Notes: generated from the letters alone by a model not told the origin. Positions 24,301 to 39,300 are shown, counted from the stretch's first letter. The stretch: DNA of 64,000 nucleotides from Chlamydomonas sphaeroides (GCA_001662425.1 BDDC01000175.1:17298-81297); one strand, 5' to 3'. Program-made: numbers and translations.

Positions 24301-27300
24301 CCGACGCCCCCTCCTGTCTCCAGGCAACTCATGCAGCTGCAGATAGCTTATACCGATTACCACACATTTATTTTTCCCTCGCTGCCCCAGCTGCGCAACG
24401 TGTCTGCGGTGCTGCCCAGCGGCGCCTGGTTCACGCCCGAGTGGGCCGGTGTGGTGCCGCTGGCGGGCATGGGCGCCTTCTGCGGCCCAATCCCGGCCGG
24501 CGGCGGCCCAGAGGCCCCCGAGTCGGAGGTGGTGCGCGCCGGCATGACGGCGGTACCGGACGACGAAAGATTCTATGCTGTGATGGTAAGCCCGATAGCT
24601 GCTAGCGTGTGGAATACTGTTGTACAGAATATCTGACCTCACTTGCCGTACCACCATCGCATCCGACAGGCGCTCAATGCCAGCAGTTGCGGCGAGCAGG
24701 GCATCACAGAGGTCGCAGGTGCGGCTGGCCTCATTTCTTGGTGGCCTTCTAGAGTACAGGCCACAGATTTGCATGTAGCCGGTGCAGGTGCAGAGCGGCA
24801 GGCGAAGAGTACACTGTGTTGGTTAGAGTTGTGGAAAATAAAGACACTCAACCTACCCTGATGACACCGCTGATCATGCACCCTGCCGGCACCCTACAGG
24901 ACTGTACACGCACTGGACTCCCTCACGGCCCGCCTATATTGCGTCCGTGGCAATCCGGTGCGTCCAATTAGCACACTTAGCTAGCCCAACACATAGCTCC
25001 ATCGTAATTGTTCGCAAGCCTCTCGCTACCTCAGCATATGTAACAGACCAACCGACATGGTTATCCATCCAGCCACCCTGGAATCCAGCCACGCTGGAAT
25101 GCGCACCGAAATGCAAGCCCTGCATCATGCCGGGGTGCCCTGGGTGCAGGTGCCGCGGCCAGGCGACCTTCACGCCGCCCTCCGTGCCAGCCGGCTCTGC
25201 GGGCACCGTCAAGACTTGGTCGTACGCCTGCCCCTCTGGCAGCACCCTTGTAGAAATCCTGGCCGCCACCCAGGAGCACAGCAGCGGCCAAACCTTTGTG
25301 ACCAGCATTGCCTTCCGCTGCTCGCTCATGGCACTGCCGGAGCCGCCGGCCCTATATTGTAAGCACCACGGGACAGCGCTTTGGGTAGAAACGAAGTGTC
25401 GTCGTGCTTATCAAGGCGCAGCTGTGGAAGGCTATAGCAACAACCGCATGTTCCCAATGCCCCCTGCAGCGGAGGCATCCTTTGCGGCCGCCGAGCGCCG
25501 CAATCTAGAGCTCGTGTCCCTACACTGCCCGGAAAACGAATACGTGACATCGATATTTGGCAGGTGCGCGGCCTCGCCTTAACCCTTGGGGCCCTTGGCC
25601 ACTTGGCAGCGTCGGGCGGCTTGCAGGCTTGATGATGCACGCTAGCACTCAACCAACCCGCGCCCTCTGCACCGGCAGGTACGACGCCCCCCCTGCCGGT
25701 GGCGACCTTCATGCCGATGCCGCAACAAATCTGCTCGTCGGGGCATCCTCTGTGGTGCGGGAGCTGGGCATCACCTGCAGCGGCAGGACGGCAGTGACCA
25801 AGGGTGTGTGCTGGATGGGGCAGCAGTGCGCTGGGCAGTGCGGTCCAAGTCGGCACGCTGCTGGCCGTCTCACGGGGCGCTTGCATGACACCGCAACTTG
25901 CTTGCCGTGCCTTCCTTGCCCAACCCACAGCTATTGAGACGGCCAGCAACGGCCAGCCATCCACACTGCCCTCCAACAACACAGTCAGCTTTGCGTCCAT
26001 CGACTGCCCGGCCGGCATAGCTGGCATCACCGGCCGCCTGATGCCACTGATGACTCTCCCAGCCAACCCCGGTGTGCTACTCACGGCCGAGGTATGGCAC
26101 GGCAGTACGTTGTGCTTTTGGGGTCGTCCATGGCCTATTCGGCACTTGCGGCAGCAGTCTTCTGTGCTTCCTGCTGTTGTGCCCATGCGGCATCCCGCAT
26201 TTTCCACGCTAGCAGTGAGCCTCACCCAACTCCTTCCCGTCGCACACTGAACACCGGAAAGGCGCTCAGCACTTGCGATACAGGCTGAATCATACCTTGC
26301 TCCGGCCCCGTGGCCCTCGTTCAGGTGCACTGCCACGACACTAAGACCCACACCATGAACTTTGCAATTGCGCCACACCTGGACGGTTTAGGCATTACCT
26401 TTGAGGAGAGCTGCCGCACCACCACTGTCGTGTCGGGCATCAGCGTGCTTCGTTCAAGGCTGGGTACCACCGGCCTCCCTGGCACCTGGGGCGCCATGCG
26501 CATGTCCTTCCTGCACGGCCTCAAGCTTGACTGCCTGCCCGTGCCTGAGCCGGCAGCAACGACACCGCTAGCGGGTGTGTTGCTTTGTAATCAAATGCAC
26601 TGCACATGTTGTGCCCATGCAGTAACCCACTGTACTGTATAACCACGCAGCCCAACTGCCCATGGTTGGCGCTCCGGCCGTGCCTGGCACATTCTTCCGC
26701 TACGAGTGCCCGACTGGCAGCAAGGTCATCGCCATGTCCGGCACCTACGACTACGCAAAGTGGGTTATAGGAGCGCGTGGCTGTGGCTGCGTGTGACCCG
26801 TTTGCTGGGGACGACATGTGGCGAGCTATGTGTCGTTCTGTTCATTCCCCTCCCCGCCCAGTGACCTTCTGTCTATGCGCTTTGAGTGCGACAACGCACC
26901 GCTGGCTGCCGGGCAGTCGTCGCTCGCTGAGATTGCCGCCGTGGTGAGTTGCAGCGTGTTGGGCCACCGCAGACGTGCTATGCTATCCACTACGCTAGAC
27001 TGAACAGCACACCGGCCTCACCGTGCGTCCGCCATCCGCATTGGCAGGGCAACGTTATCTTTGATTCCGGCATTAACGCTGGCGGTGAGTGACGCCATGC
27101 TGGCATTGAATCCGCCGCACATTGGCACGCCTGCTGCGCGTGACTGACATGTGCCAAGCATGCAACCATATATGCTCTGTGTGAGTTTGAGTTTTTGAGC
27201 ACGGTTTTGCACGGGGGCAGTGCAATTAAATTTGAGCATGCTCAATGCACGGCCCCCGTGCTCACTTTCTGCCTCCACCTGCTCCTCCCCACCACCACGA

Positions 27301-30300
27301 CCTCCGGTTAGACGCCGCCACCGTCGGACTCCCCACCATCAACACCTCTGCCTCGTCGTCGCTCGGAGTCAACCGCTACATCAGCCCCGAGCTCGTGCTA
27401 GCTCCACCCCTCGCTTCCTACTTTGTGGATGTAAGCGCTTCCACGTGGGCATCATGGGCGAACCATCACCCCTCGCCACAGCTCCATGGGCGCCGCTGCA
27501 GCCAGCTTGGCGTGCTGGCTGCCCCTTCACTGCTGATCATATGCATGCATGCAGCGCGAATTGTCAGCATCACCTTGCTGTCCTGAGCTGTCACAATGGG
27601 CTTTCATTGGGTCATACGCCCACAAGCAGCGTGCTCACACCCGCCCTGTGTCGGGCCACCGCGCTCTTTCCCTGGCCCCTGCTCGCTGCCTGTAGCGCGC
27701 ATGCCCGGCTGGCGTGGCCGGCATCACCAGCCGCACTGCCCAGGCAGGCCTCAACTTCGCAGCCACGCCCGCGGCTACTATGGACCTCCCTTCCATGCCC
27801 GGCAGCACAGCCGCGCTATACGACGTGCTGCTCGACTGGAATGAGGCGGACAGGTACGTGGGCAAGCGTGCGATCATGCGCGTGTGCACACGGCAGGCTG
27901 GAGCTCAGCCTGCAAGGACAAACTGTGATCCCCCTCCGACCGCCAACTCGTGTTGTGTTGCAGGTGGTGCAAGTAAGACGGCTCCGTTGCCTTCACGATC
28001 CCGCTGGATTGGGGCGGGAGGCGGTCGCTTTGCTTGCCACCTGCCATTGTGTAGCTGCCGCAGCTTCTCCCAGCAGTCGGTACCGGCCGGCTGTGGCCCT
28101 ACCTGTGCGCTCGCGTCCCCTGCTTGCGCTGTGTTACCCGCGCAGGCAGCAGGGCGGCTTTCTCATGGTGTTCACATCCAATGACGTGCGCGACCAGGTG
28201 CGTGGGGCCCCTTCGCATCATGCTTTGCACATGGTGTCGCCTCCCGTGCGGCCACACACCTCCATTGCCGTCCGAACACCAAACCGCGCTTGCTTGTCCT
28301 CATGCACTTGGGCCGTCGTCCATCGGCTACCAACAGCTCGGACTTATGATCCAAGAGTAAGCATTTTGCGTTGCTCGCAAGAACATCCGTCAGTCCCAGC
28401 ACACCAATGAAGCTCTGTCCGCCCACAGGTGGGCTTATGCAAGCGTGACTGATACTGCTATCGGTGTCTGGGTCGGCGCCCGGCGCTACGTCCAGGGTCG
28501 GTGAGTACGGCTGTTCAACTGGTGCGGCACAGCAGGCTCACTGCGGCACACGGCTGCATGCGCATCATACTAGCATGTGATGCTCTGGTTTGGGTTCCTG
28601 TGTGTGGGACATCTGCTGTTTATTACCTGCTTACAACGCTCCCCGGCATGCAATCCACAGGTACAACTTCACGTATGTAGATGGGACTCCATTCAGTGAT
28701 TACAACCCACCCTGGAACGCCAACGCGGGAGAGCCGAACGACCTCAACAGCGTTGAGGGTGAGCAATTTCTGCAAAGCCTCTAGCCACAGCATGTGCCAT
28801 GGTCCGCCGTTAGCCCCCAACTCTTACCAGCCATCTAAACCACGGCAGATTGCGTCGAGATGACCATCAACGTGACGAGCAAGTTTGCCAGGTGGGGTCA
28901 GCGGCATACCTCCCTGACACACATGCCATACGTTCGCCGCGCAAGTTACTGGCAGCGGCACATGCTCATCCATCAGCGGGGCGAAACATACCCTTGAATT
29001 GATTGACACACCGCTCAGCTGACCTATGGTGCACCGGTTGTTCCCTCGCACTCGGCACTTGCAGGGCCCAATGGTTTGATCGGCTGTGCAGCGGGCTTAC
29101 TCGCCGCCCGCTTTGCCGCCTGGGTGAGTGCAACATCCATGCGCGATCATGCAACACGTGTAATCGAGTGTCCCCTGACCTCGATTGAGCCTGTACGCTG
29201 CCGCCCCGACTACCCATGCCATGCCTTCCCTCGCCACATACAGTCTCTGCGGTGCAGCGCAGCACTGTTAGTGCAAGCGACACCGCCGTGCCAGCAGTCC
29301 AGATGTCGGGCAGCAACGGCGACACGCTCAGCCTGTACGATCTGCCTGTGAGTTGGCGATCGAAAGATGATTGTGACGGGAGTCGGACTTGGCGCAGCAG
29401 ACGCAGCAGGGGGGCTTACTTACGGACCTCCGCTTCCCTCCACGCACGCAGCTGTCGTGGGATGACGCCCAGGTGTTCTGCCAGCGCCGTGGCGGCGCCC
29501 TGGCAAGCTTCCGTGACAACGGAGAGCTCTCGTAAGCAAATGATCAATCCCGCATGCCTGCCCCGCACGCTCGGCACCGCGGCGACGATCTCTCCTCTCG
29601 TAACAACCATCAACAATATCTGCTCGTCCCGATATGTCCCTCGCACACCCACAGGCGCTTCAGCCTGGGCGTGAGCCAGTACTACGCCACGCACAACCCC
29701 GCGAATGCGTCACGCGCAAGTTTGTGGACAGGGCTGCGGAACCGGTTGCCGGGTGAGCTTTGCCACGGACGGAGCATGTGCGCACCATATGCGGAGGCCG
29801 ATGCAGCACCCGATGTAGTACACATGGTGACGTGCTCTGGTTGGCGCTGCCCTCGCATCCCTACAGCCGCCGGCACGCCCGGCAGCGCGCTGCGTGTGGC
29901 CCTCGACTCGGTAATCCGTGGCGGCAAAGAGTACCTGTACGTGCAGCAGGTCAAGCTCACATACGCCGCGGTGAGCAGGGCGAGCTGTCAGAGTGGTACG
30001 TGCCTCGATGCAAGCTGCTGCTGCGTGCGTGATTTGGACTGTGTCCCTCTCCCACACATAGCTTGACCCTTGCGTTGCTTTCCACAGGCCAACCAGTGGT
30101 GCTCATCCAATGGTGGCGAGCTGGCGTCATTTTCCAGGTTCGCCACCCCTTGGAGCTAGATGCTCACTCGCAAGGCACCGGCCAGCAGACCACGACAGCA
30201 GATTGCATGTGGTGTTCGTTATGAAGTAAACCGCACACAAACATATTTGATGGCAGCCATTGTCTTGCACCCGCAGCCTGGCCGACTTTGATGCCATCAT

Positions 30301-33300
30301 GGCCGTCTTCACACCCGCCGCCAACCGCGTCCTGGAGAACCGCACCCTGACGGTCCAGGCATGGGTTGGACTCACTCGCACAAGCCTGGACGACCCCTAC
30401 ATCTGGCAGGACGGCTCCAACTCGTCCTGGCTCAACCCGCCTCCCAACCGCTGGGTCGCTGGCTTCCCGGTTAACAACACGGCCGTGGCCCTGCCCCAGT
30501 GCATGTTTGTGTCGACTCGGTGCTCGGGAGGTGCGTGCGTGTGCGGCATGGATGGATGCAATGCTGTTGTTTGTGACAGCGCCGACTTATCCGGAAATGG
30601 CAGGCAACTCATCCACTGGCTACACGGGTTGCAGCAGCGCTTTTGCCCAGGCCAGCTGCGACGCAGACAACCTGAACGGTTTCATCTGCTCCCGCACAAA
30701 CGCAGCTGCAGGTGCAGAGGTTTGAGCTTTGCTGAATTGCTGGGGGAGCGAGGCGGCAAGCTATGCCGGATGACATATGCTTTAGCGGCCGGCCCTCCAG
30801 CATCCCAAACCTCCTGACAATGTGCTTTTATCTGACAACCCCAACCCCTATGCAGCGAGCGTTGTCGTGGCGGGCCGTCAGTTCCTGGCCTTCTCTGAGC
30901 CCAAGACTTGGGCAGATGCGGAAGCTGCGTGCCTCAACGTGAGTGCCCACCGCCATCACCACGCTAAACATGCGGCTACCGGTTAACCCGACAACATGCT
31001 CCTGGCCTGCTGGCTTTCTTCTGTTCACACGCGTTCTTGTATGTGTGCAGGTTGGCGGCACGCTGGCCTCTTTCCACACGGATGACGAGTACGCCGCCAT
31101 TCAAACCGCGGTATATGGGTGAGTCCGTCCTGCCAACAGACATGGTGTCCGCACCAAGCACGCGTTCCAGCCTCCAGGGTATTACCGCCTCTTGGCACCA
31201 ACTAACCGCTGAACGCCGCTCTCCTGCGCAGCTCGCAGCCCGTGCTGGATGCCACCGGCATGACCAGCATCCCGGGTGAGGCTGACACCTAGGAGCAGGG
31301 CCTGTAACGGCGGGGCCGTGACTATGCATGTCTAGCGGTTGGTCACATGTTTGGGCTGAAACGGGGCCACGCCCGTCTTCCTTTCCCGTCCCAGGCGCAT
31401 TCTCTGGCGCCGGCCTGATCCACGTAAACCTCGTCCTGGGCGCGAGTGAGCAGAGCACCGCCGTGTCCACATGCGGCAACTGCGTACATGCGTCATCCCC
31501 TGACCCATGGCGTGCGCATGTATGATGTGCAGACCGCGCCTTCAACTGGGGCAACAACCGGCCAGCTGCCCGCATGACGTGGTCCAGCGGAAAGCCCGTC
31601 GCGCCACTCGCATCCACATGTGGCGGCTTTACAGTATCGTGCCTGGGCGACATGGGGGCTTGGAAGAGCTGCCGCCCGCTCGCTCTCACTGACCTGCCGT
31701 GCAACACGTGAGTGTAGAATTACAGGCGGGCCGGGCGCAAGGCCGCCAGCACTGTGCACGCGGCCACCATAGGCAGAGAGTGAACACATGGCATGTGGGG
31801 TCCGCAACTCCGCAATCCTTCCCATGTTGTTGCAGGCCCGCCCCCTACATCTGCTCGCTCGACTTCATGTACGACTGGGCCTACGCGGACGGCACCAAGC
31901 TGGACTTCACGCAGGGCTTGGGCTCAAGTGCTGGCCTGCCAGGCCCCATCACCCCAACCAACTTTGTGTGGCAGCCGCGAAGTGCGTTGCGTGACGCCTA
32001 GGCCACTGCCGTGGGGCTGCAAGCACTGAAATAGTGTCAAGGGGCCTTCCTGCCACCAACGCAGTCGTGCTTGCGCCATGTACCAATACACAGGCTGCGC
32101 CAATGCAATTGCTGCCGGCCGGAACTACACCGGCCGCCCCCTGGCAACCCTGGCCGGTATTGGTAGTACCGGTGCCTGCTGCCAGGCGTGCCAGGCTGTG
32201 GTTGGTTGTGGCTACTTCACGTACAACACCAACACCAGCGTGTGCATCCTAAAGCGGGATGAGGGCCCCGATATGTTTGTCAATGTGACGGCCTCCCAGG
32301 CCAGCGTCATCTTCTCGGGGGCCTCAGGTCGGCACCCAGCACTTGCAGCATTCTTGCTGTCCTGGACGCTGTGACCGGCTTGTTGACCGTTATGCCCATC
32401 CACACGCGCAGGCCAGCCCACGCTCCTCACCCCGGGCCAGTTCAACCCCGACACGACTCCCGAGTGTGGAGTGTTGGACCAGGCTACTATCCAGTCCCTC
32501 ACCAACCTCGATCACGCCCTGGACGAGGCCGTCTGCGGCACACGTCTGCCCGTGGCCTGCCGGCGTGAGTCACAGAGCAGGCTGGGGAGGGACTTCATCT
32601 TGTTGCCGAACAGACACCCTTGGTAAGAGTTGCCAACTGCGTTGCTCCTTGGCATACACGCACCACATGCCGTTGCAGGTGCTGAGAGTCAGGGCGCTCA
32701 ACTTACCGACGAAGAGAAGAACAGCCTTGTCAGCTGGTCTCCCATGGCACAGGGCTACACTAACGGCGGTAACGTGAGACATAGCCAGCTACACATATCC
32801 ATGCCGCAACGCATGGGTCATTACCTTTGAAGCTTCCGTGTGACCCTACCCCCACTGCAGCTTGAGATCAACTTGTACGATGTCTTTGCCGACAGCGATT
32901 CAGCACAGGCAACGGTGAGTGACTTCGACGTGTAGGGACCTGGCGTTGAATCAATAATCCACACGGGGGGTGGCATCTAAGTTCATGCAGGCGAGCACCA
33001 ACTGGTGGCCAGTCGCCATGCGCCGAGCAACTGCCCCCTGGTGATGCGACTCACGGCCCGCCTTCCCCTCCTCAACTATCGCAGTGTGAAGCGCTTGGTA
33101 AGCAATAGTTTGACCGAGCATTGAGCCGGCCTTGTTGTGGCTAGTGTGCTGATCGCCGTGGTCGGTGCCAGGTGGTACACTTGTGGAGCCAATCAACCGC
33201 GACCGGGCTGAATCGGTGCGAGGCATTGGGGCTGCACCACGTGCATCCCTGCTTATTTACGCATTTTAGCTATGCACAGCTGCGACCTTAGGAAAATTTG

Positions 33301-36300
33301 GGCGGATACTTGGTGGTAACATGTCGTCGTCCTCCGCATATATCAGGCCTTCCTGGTGGCCAACGAGGCCATGCTGAGCCTCAGCCCCAGCCTCTTTCTA
33401 AACCGCCGCATTGAGTACCACATCGGCCTCAGTGACAGGGGCACGGAGGGCATGTGGACGTGGAAGGTGGGATGGGGCGCACGTGGTGAATGCCGATGTC
33501 AATGATGAATGCCGTATGCGGCTCGCATAGCTAGTTTGTTTCATGAACATGCCTTCCTCCCCACGACTCCTTGCACAGACGGGTGCCAAGCTGGCCAACC
33601 TGTTCTGGGCTCCCAGCCAGCCCAACAACAACGGCACATTCAACACCACCCTCTTCCGAGTGGCTGCGCAGTCGGTGAGCACTCTTGTGTTCGTTGGCAT
33701 GGCAGCAATGTGGGCAGACTGCTGCTGAACATTGCAAAGTTTTGCCTGTCGCTGAATGTTTGCGTTCCAGCGCCTATCCTAGAGTCACCGGTGCACGCCC
33801 CTGTCCGGTGGCCGCAACTGAGCACATCGCGTCGTCTATTCCCCTCCTTCAGGTTGTGGACGAGGACTGCGCAGTGGTTGGTCAGATTGCAGATGCCACG
33901 ACTGGCAATAACACATGGAACGACATACCGTGCAAGGTGGGCCACTGGCCGTGCTTATTTTCTTGGCTTGGTCCGCTGAAACACCACACACGCTCTCCGT
34001 GCGCGCCCTGTCCCACATGCAGTTCTACGTGGCCCGAGTCATGTGCCAGCGCCCCACCACCTCCTCAACCGCTGGCACGGCCTTGCGCGCACTGACGCCG
34101 GTGGCGCAGACGCTGCAGGGATCCGCCCACTTTATGTGGGTTCGGTACGGGGGCCTGTCACGCCAACAGTACCAACCTGCCCTTCTGCTGCTGTCGTAAT
34201 CCTTTATTTGAAACAAGACCTCGGCAGCCATACCAATCCCTTTGAGCACGCGCTCAATGAATGCGAGAATTCCCGGGATCGTTCGTCGTCCTCATCGACT
34301 ATGGACTACGCAGCCCCGCCTTGCTCTGAAAGAGTGTCCAACGCACCGACATCTTCAGCAATACACCACCTGAGCCGCCCTCCACCCATCCCGACGCACT
34401 CCAGGTTGTACGCACGCCTGGTCGACTGGTCGGAGGCGGAGCTGATCTGCCAGGTCTGGTCCTGCACACCGCAACGTGCCTCTTATAATGACAGCTTTTC
34501 CTGCTGATCATGCAGCCGCTGCCTCATCCTTGCTGCTCATGGCAATTTCTCTAATGCCTGTCTGTGAGGGCCAGCCCAGCACCTCCCCAGCCGCGCGCCC
34601 CTCCCTGCCACCCTCGCAGGCCAACGGCGGGAACCTGGCATACTTTGACAATGCACGGCAGTACGAAGAGGTGCGCAGCCAGTCAATCACACAAATTTAG
34701 CTGGCCGGTTGGCCTGCTGGCCTTGTGGCGGAGTCTAGCCTTGGGCGCAATGAATGCATGTCGCGTGGCATCGCATAACAGTTGCAACACCTGTATCACT
34801 GCTGTTGCCTTGCGCCGCTTCGGCCCTGCTATGCGCGCAGGTTGTGGACATGGTGGTGCAGTGGCTGCGAGGCAACACGCGCACGCCGCCGTTTGGCGCC
34901 TGGTGAGCATATCTGACACATTGCAGCTTTGTAGAATGAGGTGCTCGCTGATGCAACGGCCGTCATTTCTTCATTTTTGCCCGCCAGGTTTGGCTTGAAC
35001 GACAGGTACGTTCCTTGCCAGCCGCACGGCAGGCATGCGATGCGACTGGAGCACATTGTCATAAGCACTTTGTGCTCCTAGCGATGAGGTAGTGTTCACG
35101 TGTGCTTGGTGATGCCTCGAATGCGGATCTCTTCCATCACCCTCCATTAACCAGGGTAGCCGAAGCGGCGTGGCGCTACACGGCCAGCCCCTGGAGTCCG
35201 GCCGACATGTCGTGGAACCGCTGGGGCTCGGAAACAGATACGCCGGACACAATTGAGGTCGGTTGCAAGCCCGCCGGCCGCACGCTGCCGCCGTGCTTAT
35301 CCTGTCACTAAACATGCACGCATCCCGTGCCTGCAGTACAATGTGCCATCGACCACCAATTGGGGCATCCAGTATGTGAGTGTGTTGCAGGGCATTGCTG
35401 TGTGATCGAATTCGTTCAATCATTACTTGAACTCACACTGACGATTTCACGCTGAATTGCAGCCTATGATCACATGCTCCGGGATCAACACGGGTATCAA
35501 GTACGACCCGGCAACACCGCCTCTGCATGAGATGATGTGGCGATACTGGCATTCCGGCCCTTGCACACACTGCCGTAAAACTCAGGCCCATACCCTGCTA
35601 ACGCCATGCTGGCTGCTCTGGGTTGCGTGTGCAGGGGAGTCGCCGCGCGTGTTGATGCACGTGGCGCGGCTTTCGCTGTAGACACGCTAGGCCTTGTTAC
35701 AGGTAAGAGCACGCGGGTGTTTGCACACGCGGTGCTACCCTGCCGCTGCTGCCACAGTAGGTGCCAGTCATGGTGGTAACTTGCCCCGCCCCCGCCCGCC
35801 TGCAACCCCGCCGCTGCCCTGCCTACAGTTCAAATCCAGGTGCGTGCCGGCTGCAGTGCCTCAGCTGCTGCGACCCATCGTTCACCCACAGACGCTGCGC
35901 AAGAGCAGGGCCTGTTGTATCGTTGATTGCAAAGCTGCTGATGACTCTGGCCCTGACCTCTGTACACTTGCGGCTCTCGCTCTGACATGCAAGCATGCTC
36001 GCTGCATGCCGACTCGTTGCGCAGTGTGGAAACAACGCCAGCCTGAGCACGTCAACCGCCGTCGTCGGTCAGGATGTCTCACTTGCCCCTTGGTATGTGT
36101 GCGACATGCGGGTCGCGTGTGTGGCGTCAATCGGGCTGTGGGCACGGCCTTTGCGTCTGACATAGCGCGGGGGTTGCGAGGTGTCAGGGTTGCTGACCGG
36201 CCCAAACTAGTATGAATAAAGCCCCCAACGTTTGATGCATGCAGGAGCTCGACTACGGTTTGCAACAACGGCACGTAAGCAATGGCATGCGAGTTGGTGC

Positions 36301-39300
36301 TATAGGATAGTTGTGTACACAAAGCTAGCGTGCATTTGCACGGTACAAACCGCCGCACCTGCTATTTGTGTTGTGCGCTGCAGCGACGACATGATCGTTG
36401 GCGTTCAGCTGCAGGGACTAGGACCCCAGGTGGGAGCCACCCCAGGCTGCTGCTTGGGCCGTGCGGGGGTCCCGTGGCCCCATACCACATCACTCCTGCC
36501 GTGCTTGCCACGCGGCTTGTGCAGGATGTCACCACAACTGAATACGAAACAGGCTGTTTGGATTGGAACCTGGGCACATGCAGACGGTTTAATCTAAGGC
36601 CCGTGTGAGTGCATGTGCAAAACGTGCACAAAGCTTGTATCGGTCGGCATGCACTGGTGTCAGTCTCGTCTCCCCGGACATATGTAGCACACGTGCACCC
36701 ACAACAACCCCCCGCAGGCAAAGAACCACTTACAATGATGATGTTGGAGCAACCAAGTAGGCGGGGCCACGTTTGCATTGCAATTTGGGGCCGTTTGCAT
36801 TGCTTGGTGCCTGCATACACATGCCCCCCCCAGAAGACCGCTATTGACGGATGCCTGCTCCTGTGGCATGGCATGGCATGGCATGGCATCGTTGCTATGC
36901 ACATGTTGTCATGTAGCCAACCCCCCCCCCCCGCCCTGCTGGCCGCCGCCCTCGCAGCATGCAAGTCTACTGCCGCAACAGCCGCACAACACCCCGCCTG
37001 ATCGGACCGACCAACACACGGGGCAGATGGATGCCGACAGGTACGAGCGGCTGGGGCAAGATTGCGTGAATCGACAATAACATGCTGCCAATCCGTAGCG
37101 CCATGCTGTCAAATAACATGCTGCCAATCCGTAGCACCATGCTTGTGATGACCGTGCGTTCATTTACTCAATGTGCATACCCTGCCCCTGTCAAACTGCC
37201 CGCTGCCCACAGCCTATTGTGCTGTCGGTTCGTACGTGTGTGGCATGAGTGTCCTGAGCCAGCCGGCAAGTCGAGGTTTATATTGTGCTTGTTGAAGGCT
37301 GTTATGCCTGCACGCGCTTGACTGGGATGCTGTGTTTGTTTCAATCTGCAGTTTGTCGGCTGGAGCTTCTTTGACTTCGTTCTGAGTGGCTATGGTGAGC
37401 ACAGCGCTGCGGATAAGCACTCAGTCGGTCGCACAAATATCACGGCCTGACGTGTACATACGATTCCATGTAATGCGTCTTCAAACAGATGACACCATGA
37501 TCAACAGGTGCGCAGCAGATTGGTCATACCTTGAAACATATTTGCCGTTCAAGCGAGTTGAATGGTCGACATAAAAAGGCTGGTGCAGCCGCACATGCTG
37601 TATGCCTGACTGTGACCGCCCACCCTACGTACCTCTGGCGCACATGTCTTCTCCTGAAACTTACAACTTCACCAACACGCTACGTATCCTGTTACCGTGC
37701 AGCGTCCGCATCAAGTGTTGCAAGGGTGAGGTACACATAGCGCGATCCTGTATGCGGGCAGAGGCTGACATACGTGTTGTGTGGCAATGTGTGTGCACGC
37801 ACAGAGATCGACATTGGCAACACACGTGGTAGGGCGACCTGGCTTGTCATGTAATGTCCCCCCCCCCCACGCACGCACTGCCCGGGTATAGTGGCAGGCG
37901 TTCACAGCATCTCCTCGCTGGTCTGTCCCCGATGGAGGCTGATTGCTGCTAACCACGTGTTACAGATTGTGGTGAGATCCGCATCAACGTCACCGCGGGA
38001 GGCACATCAGGCCGTGGCGAGTGGCTGGACTCGCCCTGCATGACGACCCGAGAGGTGCGGCTGCGCAGGCTGGGCCGAGGTTGGCAGGGGGGCAGGCCTT
38101 CTGGCTCGCATGTCGAACACCCGTGTGTCTGTGTGTGCATGTGTGGAAGGGGGCGCTGCCAGGTCGTCACAGAGTAGTGTCCCGGGCTGTGCCACCTGCC
38201 AGACCCGCACGTTGCACCAGCCCAAAGTGCAGTTGCCATCCGATTCCTGCGTTGTTATGATGGCTGTTGCACGGGCCCTGCCAACAGTTTTCATTGCCAA
38301 CTGCTGATGTAGGCCGTCAGCGTCAACCACGTGCTGTGCCGCCGGGACATGACCAACCCCGACATGTGAGAAAAATAAATTTGTATGATGTATGATATGT
38401 GAAATGCAACCACGTGTTGTATCGATCATAAGTTTTATGTTGCTGCCACGATACTTGATTGTTGCATGGCATGACGGATATGCCACTGCCCTTTCGGACA
38501 TGTGGGGCAATGAGGGACCCGGCGCATGGCCATGTATGGGTCAGCGCATCGTTGCCAACGGCCCGCAAGCCTGCCGTGTTGAAATCCGTGCCATGCCGGC
38601 TACCGGTACTGCTGCACGTGCACCCGCAGCATCTTGAACATGCAACCTGGCGGCAAAGCTGTGCAGCGAAGTGGTGACTCGGACGCCAGCTCGACACCCA
38701 CACTGAGTTCGCCGCTCACGAGCCCCATTGCTCGCGTGATACAGGTGTGGCCATCCCACGTTCGTGCTGGATCATTATTCCAGTGCTTGGCTGTTGGAAG
38801 CGCACACGCCCAAGCCGGTCGCCTGCCTGCCTGCACGCCACTGTGCGTCGCCGCCCCCATCACCCACACACTCGTGCAGCCCATTGGCACCATCAGCTTT
38901 GAGTTCACGGCCCAGGTTGAAGAGAGCGGCCCGTGCGGGCGCTCCCTCAACGGAAAGTGCATTGAGGAGGGCGCATCCGTGTCCAGGTGGGGGAATGTGC
39001 GAGGGGACGGGACGGCGGTGGTTTGCCGTGCACGTAGCTGACAGCGAAGCTCACTGTGAGAAGCATGTTGGTGTTGAAGGATGCCTGGCGGAGGCCTTCG
39101 TTCATGTGCATGAAGGCATTAACAACAGATCCGCAACCCACCGACTAAAAACCTGACCCCAAATCACCAACTGGCGGTTTAACTTCGTGATGTGCAGGTC
39201 GCAGAGTGAGATTGACGAGTTCCTGTTGTTTGATGCTCCCATGACGTGGCAGCTGGGCGTGTCGTTCTGCAAGGTACGCTTTGAAAAGCGGCCATGCGGC

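Noticed and set aside
31540..31556. TCAACTGGGGCAA in CTLD6, identical to the transposon 13-mer core
   Set aside because: It is coding (F-N-W-G-N-N). AACTGGGGC simply encodes the common lectin motif NWG, so the match is coincidence.
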